Below are positions 1 through 12,134 of a stretch of 64,000 nt of DNA, in pieces. The stretch comes from Hypholoma sublateritium FD-334 SS-4. Taxonomy: Eukaryota > Basidiomycota > Agaricomycetes > Agaricales > Strophariaceae. Each line of letters starts with the position of its first letter. The stretch's first letter is position 1. The position numbers and the translations under genes are program-made. Below the pieces are notes generated by a model. That model was not told the DNA's origin, ran no database searches, and worked only from the letters and a program-made list of their open reading frames with translations. The DNA lies in the NCBI GenBank assembly GCA_000827495.1, contig KN817523.1, forward strand, positions 6,261 through 70,260, in the 5' to 3' direction.

Positions 1-1297
1 CGCCTGAGCGGAGTTTGATTCTCAAAACCTTAAAAGCATGCAAATTCCATCACGCACCAGCAGGTTCTCGATATCTCTTTCAAACACCCATATCTGAACG
101 AAATATGTGGTGGAATGGTTGTAGGAGTAGTACTCCTACAATAAATGTCACTTCTTTGATGTATATTTACATGTAGGCTTGCAGAAAATGTGCTTCGTTC
201 TCATAAATGACACGTTCACTAAGAATTTGAACGTTGATTAAGGCATAGAGAACCAAGAAATGCGCCGATTTTACTTTTTTTTGGGGAAACCTGATTGTAA
301 CATGTAACTACTTCAGAAGATTTATTTTATTTGGCAGCAGAGCTCCTGATAAAGAGACAATGTGGTGTTTTGCAACTCTCTATACTTTTGCATAACCCCG
401 CACGTGATAGTAACTGCGAGTGCATGATGTTCCGCACTCATTCCATCTCGTTCTTAGTGGCCTATGAGTTGCTTGTTCTGAACACCATATTGATAACGAT
501 ACACTACTTTTAGCGGAGTAGACAAGTTGAAAGGCCACTTGGTAGGGCTTTGAAATTGAAGTCGAAATTGCCGAAAAGCCGGTTGCCGACGGAGTCGCAA
601 TTGATGGAAACCGCCGTGACAGCGAAGTCAGACAAGCTTCGGTTCGCAAACAATAATTTCAAACCTGCACTATGGTTGAGTCTATTCTCATGCCCGTAGC
701 TCTACCTTACTGATGTTGACTTCGGGGATAAGTGGAGATAGTCACCTCACGACGCACATTGTGAGTACGTTCGCCGTCCGGCCTGACGTTTTCTAATTAA
801 TCGACGGCGCTCATCATTTTTTCATCAGTATATAGATGGCATACTCCATGTAGCCTATGTACTTGACGGACAGGCCGTCTTTCCGAAAACGAAAAACAGC
901 AGGCGCTTCCGTGAACTAGGTCTCATTGCCTGGTGATTGCAAACGAAAAGTGGACGTCATCTTCAAGCTTCGTTCTTGTAACCTTAACAGGGTATGCATA
1001 TGTTGAAACTCGACTGAAACAACATCCGAATACCATTCGCTATATGGGCGCCTCTTATGTCGAAAATTTGGACGTACGCACAGCCGACAGCAAGACACCG
1101 TGGACGAGAACACGAAAATCAGATTACTTCGATAATACGATAACAGGTGGCTATCCTCATCATCGGTGTTGTGCTATACAGACTCTAAACAAACATCTAG
1201 ATGCCCATCGCATTCATTCGCTTATAAGCAGAAGATTTTGCCTTGCACAACAGTCAACCCCTTCTTTATTTGTTAACTCGTTGTGCGATCCATAGTA
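1..1297. other. Intergenic region upstream of the first DUF6535 gene
   Basis: No gene could be supported. Open frames on both strands are short, have no recognisable motif and do not join through plausible splice sites. The sequence is AT-rich in its first 900 bases. It contains one perfect 19-bp palindrome at 121-139 (nine-base arms around a single G). I see no transposon termini or RNA gene. Confidence 0.5.
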
Positions 1298-3730
1298 ATG
1301 CCTCGTCTCCGTACCCGCGCCCATGCTCAAAACTCGCTGGTAAGTTGAATCATGGCTTATCTGAAATACGGCTCCGAATTGTGGCATATCTGACCGCCTT
1401 AGGATTCCACTGCATCCTGGAATTTAGGGGATATAGATGAATTTCATCTCCCCAAGGCCCATGCAAATGCCTGGCAGCGGTGCCTAGATCCTATTCTGAG
1501 AGAGGATAAGCTCAGATGTCAAGCATGGAATGATGAAGTACAGACTCTGCTAATTTTTGTGGGAGATTTCCTTCGCTTCGAGTTGCTCTTTTCTGACATT
1601 ATATGTATGCGATTCCACCAGGCCGGCCTTTTTTCTGCTGTAGTCACAGCCTGCGTTATTCAAGCATACCAGGATATCCAGCAGATACCTACTAATCAGA
1701 TTATTGCGCTTATCTTACTCAATTATGGCGCTCAAGCCAACCAAACTGCCACAAACGAGTCGATGGCCATCCTGGCGAACTTTGCCTCGAATCTCGCAAC
1801 GCACGGCTCTTATACAAGTTCGATCCGAGTCAATATCGTTTGGTTCCTCAGTCTTATCCTCAGTCTCACGACGGTACTTGTCGGCATCATTGCTTTGCAA
1901 TGGATCAGAGAATATAACCACTATTCCGATAGCTCATCGGCAAAGCGGAAACTGGCGATCAGAAACATGCGCACCGACGGGCTGGAGAAATGGAAGGTAC
2001 CTGAGATTATTGCTGGCCTCCCCCTCATTCTACAGACAGCCGTCATCTTATTTTTCATCGGGTTGATCGACTTTCTCCTCAACATTAGTCTTGTCGTCGC
2101 CATTCCCGCCATCGTAGTCATCAGCATCGCACTTCTATTTATCTTTGGGACCATCATCTTGCCAGCCTGCCAATGCTTTTGGATAACCTACTCGGACATT
2201 CCGGATGATCAAATCTCCCAATGCCCTTATAAATCACCTCAAGCTTGGACCTTCATTCATACTCTTTCGCAGCCGTTGTTGAGGTGGCACATAATTCCCA
2301 TCGTCCTATTTCCACCTGCGATGATCATTGCAGTCTTACTTCCATTTGTCTTTCTTTTCGCCAAGGTTCTTGGATTCCAAACCACGTCTCTTGATTCATT
2401 TTCTCGTTTTTTCAAGAACTTCATAAAGAACATGGGGAAAGCGCCACTTGCGCACTGGGACGCCTTTGACAGCATTTTCTTGAAGAGAAGACAGCCAGTC
2501 GTTTCCAAGGCTACCCGTGCCGCAAATCAATCTACAACCGTCGCAGCATCTACTGGTCCTCTTTTCGACTATGACGCCTCCATGAGCATTGCTCATCTAC
2601 TAAATGAGCACATATACGACCAGTCTCTGGCACGCGCTGCCTATGACTGTTTCCGGCAACTCCCATCCTCGATTATCACAGAGGAGTTTCTGACACCTAA
2701 AGACACCTCAAGGGTATGGAAAACCCATGAACGATCGCTGAGAATTTCGGACATCATACCTCCAGCGTGGGCGCCGATCAAGACCTCCCTACGGCAACAC
2801 GAAAACGAAATTATGTTCCTGGAGCATCTATTTCACTCCCTGGAAATGAGCGCGCTGCCCGTCTTGCGCACTCGTCAATTGGAGCTTTTCGTGCGCACAC
2901 TTGGCCATATGTTCACCAATGAAGCATACGCCGCGGATGGAGGAAATAACAGGCCAGCAGCCATGTTATCGCACGCATTGCGGCACAGTCATCTTCATTT
3001 GAAAGGATGGCTTGTTCCTAGCGCTTTCGTAGATGCCAAAACCCTACATATGGTACCGGACGATGCAGCTAGAGGCAAGTGAATTCAGTGTGTTTGGGCC
3101 AATGCATCAGCTAAACACACTTCATTTTTGTCAGGCATCAACACACAAATTCTAACGATATTCGAGACAATCATTCTGAAAACTATCAGTTCTAATGGAC
3201 GAAATGTATCTATATTCTGTGAAAGGGAAGATCTGTTGGTCAATTTCGTGCAGCTCGTATGCGTCGTCACTCGCGCAACTCTGACTTCCAACCCTGCTTC
3301 GCTCCGGCCAACGCACGCCGGAGTGGATCGCTTTCTTGTGGCATTGATCAAAATCATGGGCTTGTTAGCGAACAACATCTACCCTACCATGCCATTAGAG
3401 ACGTCCATCCTGTTTTCTGCGGGCCTGACATTTACATCTCACATTGGGGCCGAAGACCTGCATATATGGCGTGGCCGATCTCCAGAATTCGTGGATGGCT
3501 TGACAAAGCTCATTCGTTCCTTGCAGTCCTGCGAAGAGTCCCAAGCCTTCCGAACTCGGTTCTACGTTCAACACAACTACCGTGTTCCCTTGTGGGACAT
3601 GCGAGCCTGCGAAATGACCTCTACTTCACTGAATAAGGAGCTTGAAGCCTCTGTTATCAGCCCAGACAGTGATTCATTACCGGGCACTGTCGTAGCAAGC
3701 CCTACTTCTATTTCTTTTGAAAAAGAGTGA
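1298..3730 (+). CDS. DUF6535 domain membrane protein
   Basis: I model four exons: 1298-1339, 1403-1558, 1622-3074 and 3135-3730, which join in frame to 748 residues. Exon 2 carries the tryptophan-rich lead (KAHANAWQRCLDP) and the exon 2/3 junction restores the family signature LLIFAGLFSAVVTACVIQAYQ-like segment. This is the first hydrophobic stretch of the DUF6535 domain, a multi-span membrane region known mainly from Agaricomycetes. Further hydrophobic segments follow to about residue 300. The C-terminal half is soluble, helical-looking and lacks a named domain. The third intron (3075-3134) begins with GCAAGT rather than GT; using it avoids an in-frame stop at 3080. Function of the family is unknown. 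A second member lies at 31599-34398 on the opposite strand. Confidence 0.85.
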
Positions 3731-3964
3731 AGACTGTCCTTATACTCGGGAGTGGAACGACCAACCAAGCTGTGAATTAATTTACAAGGAGGAGAATACA
3801 CTTAATGATAGCGGCAAACTTTACGATACAAACTTCAGGGTCCCTTCCCAGTCACTTCAGCATGCAAGGTAGGGCGACAATAAGTGAAATCTCTGTTGCC
3901 CTTCGTAGTATCAGGAATTCTAGGTATGTTCCTCAGCTTCGCCCTCCAAGTTGCATTGATTATT

Positions 3965-6051
3965 TTACTTGATTGAGAGCATAGCCAGCGTCTGAACGTG
4001 TTCGGGCTCGAGGACCCAGAGTGAATCGATCAAACCAGGTAAAAATGTACCAGGTCCCTTGACGTCACTTCTTTTCACAGCCAATTCCGCTGCAACGGTC
4101 AGAACAAGCACGCTAACGCCCACCATTAGCGCCCGACAAGGAAATTTTGTACAAGCTCCGCAACCTACCCTGTAATAGCGGCAACAAACATGTCGCCCTT
4201 GAAGAGCTGCCCATTTTCTGATGTCGGGTCTTGAGCTGCTAGCTGTGCCGCCGTGGCGCAGTAGCTCGCAATGATGCTACCAAGCATGCAGCCAGAGCCA
4301 GTGATCTTGGCGAGTACATCTGGCCCGTTTCTCAGCACTGCAACACGCTGTCCATCGGATATGTAGTCAACAGGGCCGGTGAGGACCACGACACATCCTA
4401 CATGAGCATCACTTTCAGCAAGTTTGTTTGGAAGACCGTGCAGCTTACGTTCTCGTTTGGCGAGGTTTGCGACGAAGGTTTCCGGGTCTTTGAATCCCGA
4501 TCCAACGCTATCTACGCCCCTGGATTCCACCTCCAGATGAAACGTGGACATCAGTGACACTAGTGAGGGAGGTGCACATTGACTTACCTCCGTTGTTCCG
4601 GCTAGTGCGGCGAGCTCTCCCGCGTTGCCCTTTATAACGCTAGCTTGCCATACGTCCAAGAGGCCTTTTACACAAAGTAAGTCCAACGTGATCATCAGCG
4701 CAGAGAGGTACATTCGCACTTCGCACGCCTTCCTTTCTGTAAGTGCTCGCGCCTATCCCGACCGGGTCGAAAACAATAGGCTTGCGGAATTTGTTGGCAA
4801 AGGTACCTGGCATATCGTCAGCGCGCGGTGCACCACTCACTATCGGGAATGCACACCTGCGAGGACCATTCCTTCGACATTCTCCACGCGCATAGTGCCG
4901 ATATTGACGAGAAGTGCGCCCGAAATGCGCGTCATATCTTCCATCTCGTGAGGCTCGGTTGCCATGATTGGGCTGCCGCCCAGAGCAAGAGTGACATTGG
5001 CGGATTGGTTGGCGACCACCGTGTTCGTGATCTGGGTACGTTGGCCTTGTAAATTAGATCTCCCACAGAATGATATGAGCCGTTGCGTACTTGGTGGACG
5101 AGGGGGCTCCGGTTCCTCAATTCCGTTATGAGTCGGCCTACGCTGTCTAAGATTGATTCTGAAGTGAGCAACTGAGAGGTATGGAGGCCGTTGGGGTGAG
5201 TGGAATAATATGCTTGGAATCGAGAGATAATTATTCGCAATCTCTCGGCCGCTTGTTTGGGTTCGGGCGAAGCAACAATGTCCGATACAACTGCAACACC
5301 GTCCAACGCGCGATTGGAAACGGACACGGCTCCATGGAGGGTACGGAGCAGATTCGTCGACTTGATTCCGCCAATCGCCACGGCTTTGATATCTGTACCA
5401 GCCAGCGCCTCGAGCATAGCACCTACGCCTCGCACGCCAATAATTGGGCTTGTCAGTTTCTTGGTCTGCGTGCCCCATACGGCGCCGATCCCGATGTAAT
5501 CGACGCGTGCGCGGACAGCCTCCTGCACATGCGCGACGGTGTTGCAGCTCACGCCGATGATGGCGTCCGGGGGCAGCAGCCTGCGCGCCTGCTCGACAGG
5601 CATGTCCGTCTGCCCGAGGTGGACGCCCGCGGCGCCGATGGTGAGGGCGACATCGATGCGGTCGTTGATGAGCAGCGGTATGTTGTACTTGTCACATACG
5701 ACCTTGCTCTGCCTCGCAATGTCGATGAACTGCCCCGTTACAGATCGGTCAGTATTCGCTGTTACGGCTTGGGCAAAGTGGCTCCAAAGTGGCTCGCCTC
5801 ATTTGTCTCCAGGTCCTTCTCTCTGATCTGGACTATAGTGACGCCTCCTTGAAGCGACTGCGAAAAATCGGATGCCGGTCGGAATTATGGAACGAGGGGA
5901 TCTTCACCTCTTCTAGAGAAGTTAGATAATCCTGGATATCCGATAATCAGGCATGGAATGGGCGCATTAAATCGTCGAATTGAGGTACTTTGTTAGGAGG
6001 AAGTAGGTCTCTTCCAGTGACAAGATACAATGAATAATCCGGAGTAGACAT
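3965..6051 (-). CDS. THI6: Bifunctional thiamine-phosphate synthase / hydroxyethylthiazole kinase
   Basis: Ten exons (6051-5989, 5931-5908, 5857-5798, 5729-5091, 5031-4857, 4806-4720, 4664-4588, 4530-4449, 4397-4169, 4112-3965) join in frame to 527 residues, close to yeast Thi6. The N-terminal half is thiamine-phosphate pyrophosphorylase, with VQIREKD, INDRIDVAL, GVHLGQTDMP and the AIGGI loop. The C-terminal half is the ThiM kinase: HQITNTVVANQSAN, FDPVGIGAS, VIKGNAGE, LTGPVDYISDG and the catalytic GSGCMLGS. It couples the pyrimidine and thiazole moieties of thiamine in the cytosol. Intron 3 (5797-5730) needs a GC donor (GCGAGC) to give the expected ETNE-FIDIA junction; the only GT alternative would be a 37-bp intron. 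The other nine introns are 50-59 bp with GT donors. Confidence 0.95.
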
Positions 6052-6424
6052 GCTGGTAGTATGTGTGGTGAGCAAGAGAGGTAAAAGTACTTAGTGGCCG
6101 TCGCCGGTTACTAAAGGTGGGAGGTTTTCATGGAACACAGTCACCGGCTACTTATCTTACCTTGAGCGCTAAAGTGATTCCTTCGATGCCAACTGCTGAT
6201 ACCCGCAAGACGGACATATCATGTGGACAACACAGTAAAGCATAACAGAAAACAAAGAGGCATTCGGCAGCGTACACCACCTTTTTAAAAACAACAGTAC
6301 ATGATAGATCATTAGTACTTACAGCAAGAGTAACAGAACAATACGAATGGGGTGGGGGGGTTAATAAGTAATGGGTTTGACTATGGCAGCATCAGCAAGG
6401 AAACATGTTTTTGGAAACAGCCTC
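6052..6424. other. THI6 upstream / Caprin-like downstream spacer
   Basis: This stretch is the 5' region of the minus-strand THI6 gene and the 3' side of the minus-strand Caprin-like gene. It contains a G-run around 6350-6359. I looked on the THI6 strand for the conserved blocks of a TPP riboswitch, which controls thiamine genes in many fungi, and did not see them. Confidence 0.4.
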
Positions 6425-8494
6425 TTATACAGCTGCTGAGGCTGCTGCAGGTGGTGGAGTAGAATGAGCATGGCCACCTAGTTCCATTACATCAATGTCA
6501 GGAGGATTTTCCTATGGATGAGAAAAAGCTCACCACCACGGTCACCTCGACCACGGCCTCGGCCGCCTCTGCGCTCCCCGTCGCCTCGCCATTCACCGTT
6601 ACCACGGCCGGCATGTCCTTTGATTACTATATATCAGCATACTGGCCTGCCTTGTTCAAAAGGATACTCACCGCCGCGTTCGCCATTGCCCCGGAATCCA
6701 CCACGGAATCCACCGCGGTCGCCCCCACGGAAGCTACCGCGCTCACCGCCTTCCCCACCGCGGAATCCTCCGCGCTCGCTGCCCTCACCACCACGGAATC
6801 CGCCGCGCTCACCGCCACGGAAACCGCCACGTTCTCCGCCTCTCCCACCACGGAACCCACCGCGCTCGCCACCGCGGAATCCACCACGCCCGCGCTCGCC
6901 GCCACGGAATCCACGCCCGCCGCGTCCGCGCCCTCCTCGGGCCTGGGTGAAACCATCATCCTCTTCAACAGGGCCGGTGGCCTCCTCGACGTGGCCGTTG
7001 GCCTCGGTGGCGGCAGGCGCGTGCGTGTGCTCGACACCCTCGGCGGGCGTCGCAGAGCCGGACGTGCCAAACTCGGCGTGTAGGCCAGCGATGGAGGGCA
7101 GGCCGCCTTCGTCATCCGCAGCCCAGTCGATGGTAGAATTGGGCGCCTGAAGAAATCAGCAACGCATATATACATGGAAGCGAGAGCATAGCGTACTTCA
7201 GTTGCGACTGAGGGCTCAGCTTCTTGGGTCGCGTGCCCGTTGACGGCGGGCTCTTCATGGCCGGCCGCGTCGGATTTCTCGACCCATTCGACGTCTTCGT
7301 CAAATGAAGGCGTCTCGATTTCGCTGGCTTGGATAAAGCTCAAGCTTCCTGACATTGTCGTTGAGGGGATACCAATAATAGGGGCCTCGGTTTCGGTCTC
7401 GATATGCACCTCTTCATGGGGTTGCTCTTCTTCAACAGGTTCCTCTTGAGGGGTAGGTGCTCGAGGAGGGTTGAAGGCGAGAGTAACGATCTCGATTAGT
7501 TGCGAAGCTTCATGTATGGTATTTTAGCGCTGGGGAATAAGATGTAAGTTGAAAGAGCAACACATACGTGAAATGCCGTGTATTTCGCGTCCGGAGAACA
7601 ATGCATTGACTGCAGCCTGTTTGCCTTCGCTGTCGTCACTCGAAAGAACATCGGTGACGGAGAACAAAGCGGCGCGCTCAGCATCCGCGATGTTGGAGAC
7701 GTCGTGGGCACCAGCATCCACTAAAGAACGCAGGCGGAGAAGGTCGAGAATCGTCATTGTTTTTGTCTCCAATATGGCCTGTGCACGATTTCGTTAATTA
7801 AAAAGGTCCATTCTATAATCAGGTACATGCAGGCGGACACATACCTGGGCATCCAAAACGGCACGGTAAATTCGGGCTTTCTCAGCTTTGGCGACTTCCT
7901 GACGTTTGTTCGCCAACTCTTGGGCCAATTCCGCTTCATGGGCCTAATGGATGTTTAGGCTGTGATAAAGAACATAATCTAGGCACGCACCTCGATCGCC
8001 GTTTTCACTTCGCCCAGTTCCTTTTGCACTGCCTCCAAAGTTGGCAGGCTTTTCAACGAGCGTTTTTGGTCGTCATTCAGTTTCGCCGAGTCCATAGAGA
8101 CGTATGGAGTGATACGGTACTGGGATGTATTAGATACCATAGCGCGACAACACAAGGAATGCGAAGAACTCACTATTTTCCTTGCGTTCACCTGGTAGCG
8201 CTTGTGAACCAATTTCATAATGGGACTGGGTTTCAACAAGACATCCTCTTCTGCGGCCGAGATCTCTGGAATTTCGATTTGCTCGATGATTTCAGGGACC
8301 GGAGTGGGTGCTCGAGGCTCAGGAGCTTCAACAGTTCCTTGAGCAGAGGCTGCGTCGCCCTCAACAAGGGCCTCGTCCTCGGCTTTTTTCTTGGGCTTTC
8401 TGCTCCTCTTGTTCTTTTTGGGCGCCGGAGCTGTCGGTGGTGGAGCACCAGGGACGATTCGGGGGGCGACTGGGGCTGCTGGGGTATCAGACAT
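6425..8494 (-). CDS. Caprin-1-dimerisation-like, RGG-repeat RNA-binding protein
   Basis: Eight exons (8494-8174, 8119-7991, 7943-7845, 7778-7568, 7507-7197, 7146-6672, 6617-6534, 6477-6425) join to 560 residues. The N-terminus is proline-rich, followed by a basic [12 protein letters not shown] tract. Residues about 85-245 form a helical, coiled-coil-rich domain ([34 protein letters not shown]) that resembles the Caprin-1 dimerisation domain. An acidic linker follows ([12 protein letters not shown]). The tail is a long run of [11 protein letters not shown] units, a known RNA-binding composition. A role in mRNP or stress-granule assembly is inferred from composition. The last intron (6533-6478) was chosen because it joins RGG to GGHAHST and reaches a stop cleanly. 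The Caprin assignment is from pattern only. Confidence 0.7.
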
Positions 8495-8939
8495 TTTGGG
8501 GGTTTAGGGAGGGATATGGGTGATGCGCTGGAAGGGTGTGTTGAAAGCAAAAAAAGGCGACGCGTTATTTCTCACGCATCCACATCAACTTGCTGTAGTT
8601 GCTTACCGCCACCATCCTTCCCAACCCCTCAGATTTCGCCGCGGTTGCGCGGAATTACTTCCGATTAGTCGAATAGGTCTTGGATTACTATGTGCTTCAG
8701 GGAGAGCCGTCGGCGTTGTAGGCGCGCCAGCTACCTTCCACGCGACAGCCGCAGATCTTCAGGGAATTGTGTTCTATTCCCAGCAAACGGACATTTCTGT
8801 ATGGGGTCCAGTATCCCATATTCGAAATCAAAATAAACGGTAGAAAAATTGTGGTCAGCCTCCTTCATGATTTTGGCTTCTTGCGAACTCCTGGACACTG
8901 AAACACCGCTTGCATTGCAACTCTCCAACTTTGGGTCAT
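8495..8939. promoter_or_regulatory. Divergent promoter region, Caprin-like / BTB genes
   Basis: The two start codons at 8494 (minus) and 8940 (plus) face away from each other, so this 445-bp spacer must hold both promoters. No clear TATA box was seen on either strand. Confidence 0.5.
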
Positions 8940-10137
8940 ATGGACGACTTCAGCACCAACCGCCACGCCGAAAACCCTATCAAGTTCGAATTTCTACCGG
9001 CGCTGCCTTCCAGGCATCCAGATCTCTGGCTGAGCGACGGGAATATCGCACTAGTCGCTGGCTCCTTCTATTTTAATGTGCACAAGGGCCTTCTGTGCCG
9101 ACATTCTCTTCCTTTACTCGATGCTATCAAGGCGCTAGAGGCCGAGGAAAGACATGCTCGTCTGATAGAAGGAAATCCTGTACTGGAACTTGACGACAAC
9201 CCTGTAGATCTTTGCCGCTTCTTGCTGGCTTTATACGACGGGGTGTAAGTGTCACAGCTTGCGCGGAAGACTGTTGTCGGTGCCTTTTATTGAAACATCG
9301 CTTCAAACAGATCTGGAATAAAGCACGATGCTGAGGACTTTGACGTCGTCGCTTCCCTCCTGAGACTGACGACGAAATACGCGGTGGAACACATCCGAAA
9401 GGACATCCTGCGCGGAATGTTGGCCATCTGGCCCAGAACACTATCTGCCTGGGAGTTCAGAGAGGCCGACGCTACAGATGCCGCGGGCGTCTACAAGCCA
9501 CGATCTGTCTATCCTCACCCAATGTCGGCCGCCTTCATATTTTTCTTTCCGTTCGCTTCTAACATTTTTTAGTCTCGTCATTAATCTAGCACGCGAGACT
9601 TCAACCACAGACCTTCTCCCCTCGGCGTTCTACGACCTGTCACGCTGCGCCGCCAGCGAAATCGCAACGGGATACCTTGTCCCGGGCGCTGGAGACCGCG
9701 CGCAGCTGCACCTCCTATCTGACGAGGACCTGATGAACACCCTGCGCGGGCGCGAGCACGCCTCGCGCTTCCTCTCCACCTTCGTCGTCAACGAGCTCGA
9801 GGGCCGCGAGGTCTGCGTGGGGTGTGTGCACCGTAGCGAGACGGACCCCTTCCGCAAACGCATTTGCCAGGCGACGTTCGAGGCGACGACGTTCGAGATC
9901 CTGCGCGACGTAAACGGTGTTGTGTTCCACCGCAGCTCGGACCCGCTTTTCGCGATCATGGACGCGGATCTCATGCAGACGCGGAACGAGTCGGCGAGCG
10001 GGCGGCTGAATCTGCTGCACAGGGCGTGCGAGCCTTGCCGGGTTGAATTTACTGCGTCCGTTGACGTTGCGAGAGATGAGATGTGGCGCAAGCTGCCGAT
10101 GTGGTTTGGAATCTCAAATTTGCCATCATGGCCGTAG
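8940..10137 (+). CDS. BTB/POZ domain protein
   Basis: Three exons (8940-9244, 9311-9523, 9573-10137) give 360 residues. The BTB fold begins near residue 28 (HPDLWLSDGNIALVAG) and continues through FNVHKGLLCRHS and the LDDNPVDLCRFLLALYDGV helix pair. This is the common Agaricomycete BTB architecture. The second junction restores YPHPILVINLARE, a segment recurrent in these proteins. Exon 3 has a cysteine pair pattern (CVGC, CEPC) that could bind metal, but that is inference. BTB proteins usually dimerise and act as adaptors, for example for cullin-3 ligases; the partner here cannot be read from sequence. Exon 3 is more GC-rich than exons 1 and 2. Confidence 0.88.
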
Positions 10138-10416
10138 ATTAGCTGGATTACTCTCCTGGAATTAGATTGATCTTAGGGTCTCCTCGTGATATACCACATC
10201 TGTGTATAGTATCGCAAGCGCCCTCAAGTACTACCTAAATTCATATTTTGCTAGCGAATAGCCCTAGGGTCTGTTCACGGAAGCAATCACTAACATGAAC
10301 ACGCGGTCCGGCAGCCGATTTCGTACCTTTGACCCTATCATCATCATCCGAACGTGCTTTTCCGTGTTGTTTCCGTGTGTAACCTAACTCTTTACTTCTG
10401 AGAAATCCAGCTCTAC

Positions 10417-11937
10417 ATGAGAACAAGCAAACAGATGGGTAACTTTCTAACAGAAGAACAGATCAACAAGGTGAGTCATTGAAATGGTTCTGTGCAACCT
10501 CCAGCGTGGACGCTGATTACCGACAAATAATGCTCACAGTTCCAAGCAGACGGGTACATAGATCTGATAAGTATAGCTATTTCTGAAACTCTGATTGATA
10601 TTTAAACAGATATCTTGTTATCCCGGGCTTCGTGCTTCCTGAGGACACCGAAGCGTTGCTGAAACGATCGAAGGAACTTCTGGATGACTTCAACGTGGAG
10701 GAACATCCCCTGGTACGAATCTTCTCAGACCTTGTGAATGTATCTCCCGCTCAGTCTCTTGCTCGTTTCAGACGAGGTTTACGACAAGCGATAAAGACCA
10801 CGTCGGCGACGATTACTTTTTGAGCTCGGGCGATAAGATGTACGCAGCGACTTGCGCTCAAGTCATCTATTTTACTTACACGCTAACGCGCCAATGGTTC
10901 TGCGTTGAAAATTTAGCCGATATTTCTTGGAGGAGGACGCTGTCGACGCGAGCGGAAAACTCACGAGGGAAAAGCAGAAATCGGTGAATAAGATCGGCCA
11001 TGGTGCGCTCCAACTTGCTCGATAGGCGCCTCTAGTCCTTACCACGCACATAGCGCTGCACGAACTTGATCCCATCTTTCGTAGAACTACTCTAGAGAAT
11101 GAAAGGCTTAGAGCACTTGTACGAGACCTCAAGTTTCATAGGGATCCGGTAGGTATGCGCGCCTTTGGCATTCTATCTCTTCGGCGTTCAGCTTCGTTGA
11201 CTCTGACCTCCTAGCACTACAATCCATGGTAATCACAAAGCAAACACAGATTGGCGGAGAAGGTTTGCATTTCAGCTGTCATTTCCGACTTTGTAGCGCT
11301 GATACTTTATTTCTGACAGTCCCAGAACATAACGATTCGTGTGTTTACAGTCAATTTATTTTGTTTTGACCATCTCTGATTCTTTGTATAGGACCTTCCT
11401 TGTAAGCATCTCATATGCAAAATATCTTGATTTTCGGCCTAATTTCTATAGTACACAAATCCCCCGTCTGCTCTGGGCTTCTGGATTGCGCTGGAGCGAT
11501 GCACCGCCACGAATGGAGCTCTGTCTTTCCTTCCGGGCTCTCACCTCATATACCCAGTTACCAAACGGTTTGTGAGACTTGGCCAAGGGAAAGGTACAGG
11601 ATTCGAACAGCTCCCCATTACCCCGGAAGAAGAAGAACTTTCCAGGAAGCCGAAAGGCGAGTACATCCTTGAAACATGCAACCCTGGTGAGCATGTTGTT
11701 ATCTTCAGTATATCTCACCGTTTACTGAGTTCCCTACTCCGATCAGGCGACTTGGTTTTGATTCATGGCTCTGTCCTCCATAAATCGGAACGCAATACAA
11801 GCCCGCACACCCGATTCGCATACACTTTTCACATGATCGACAGCGCCCCTTATGCTCAATACGATGAGAAAAACTGGCTACAACCAACGAAGGAACTCCC
11901 GTTTTCTAGGGTACTGCCAGCAGGAGAAATTAACTAG
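10417..11937 (+). CDS. Phytanoyl-CoA dioxygenase family protein (PHYHD1-like)
   Basis: Eleven exons (10417-10470, 10540-10553, 10610-10712, 10772-10839, 10917-11002, 11054-11152, 11215-11262, 11320-11338, 11392-11401, 11452-11686, 11747-11937) give 308 residues, near the length of human PHYHD1. The fold is the Fe(II)/2-oxoglutarate double-stranded beta helix. The iron-binding HxD is in PEHNDST, the distal histidine in GSVLHKSERN, and the 2-oxoglutarate arginine probably in SPHTRFAYTFH. HPLTRFTT and SGDKIRYFLEEDA are typical of the family. The substrate is unknown. Two exons are tiny, 14 and 10 nt. A second in-frame ATG lies six codons downstream of the chosen start. Confidence 0.92.
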
Positions 11938-12134
11938 GGAAAGTGGATTTTATTGGGACAGGTTGGGACAGGATAGTTCTCATGTTTTGTGTACACGGAC
12001 AGTGGAATCAAACAATTTATTGACATCTGAACCAAGGGGCACGGCAAAATATTGCAGTTCAAAAGATGGCTAGTGCACTGGATCACCCGGCATCAGTTGG
12101 CTCCATATCAAAATCACTACAACGTCAAAGTGAC

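Noticed and set aside
6052..6424. Possible TPP riboswitch upstream of THI6
   Set aside because: The conserved pyrimidine- and pyrophosphate-sensing blocks were not found on the THI6 strand.
6514..7150. Two overlapping plus-strand open frames of 189 and 210 codons rich in Thr/Ala/Ser and Pro/Arg
   Set aside because: They are shadows of the minus-strand RGG/FRGG repeats of the Caprin-like protein.
6627..7409. A 260-codon minus-strand frame reading through the Caprin-like gene with an Ala/Val/Ser-rich end
   Set aside because: Splicing the 50-bp intron at 7196-7147 shifts to the frame that gives a canonical RGG tail; the unspliced frame gives meaningless repeats.
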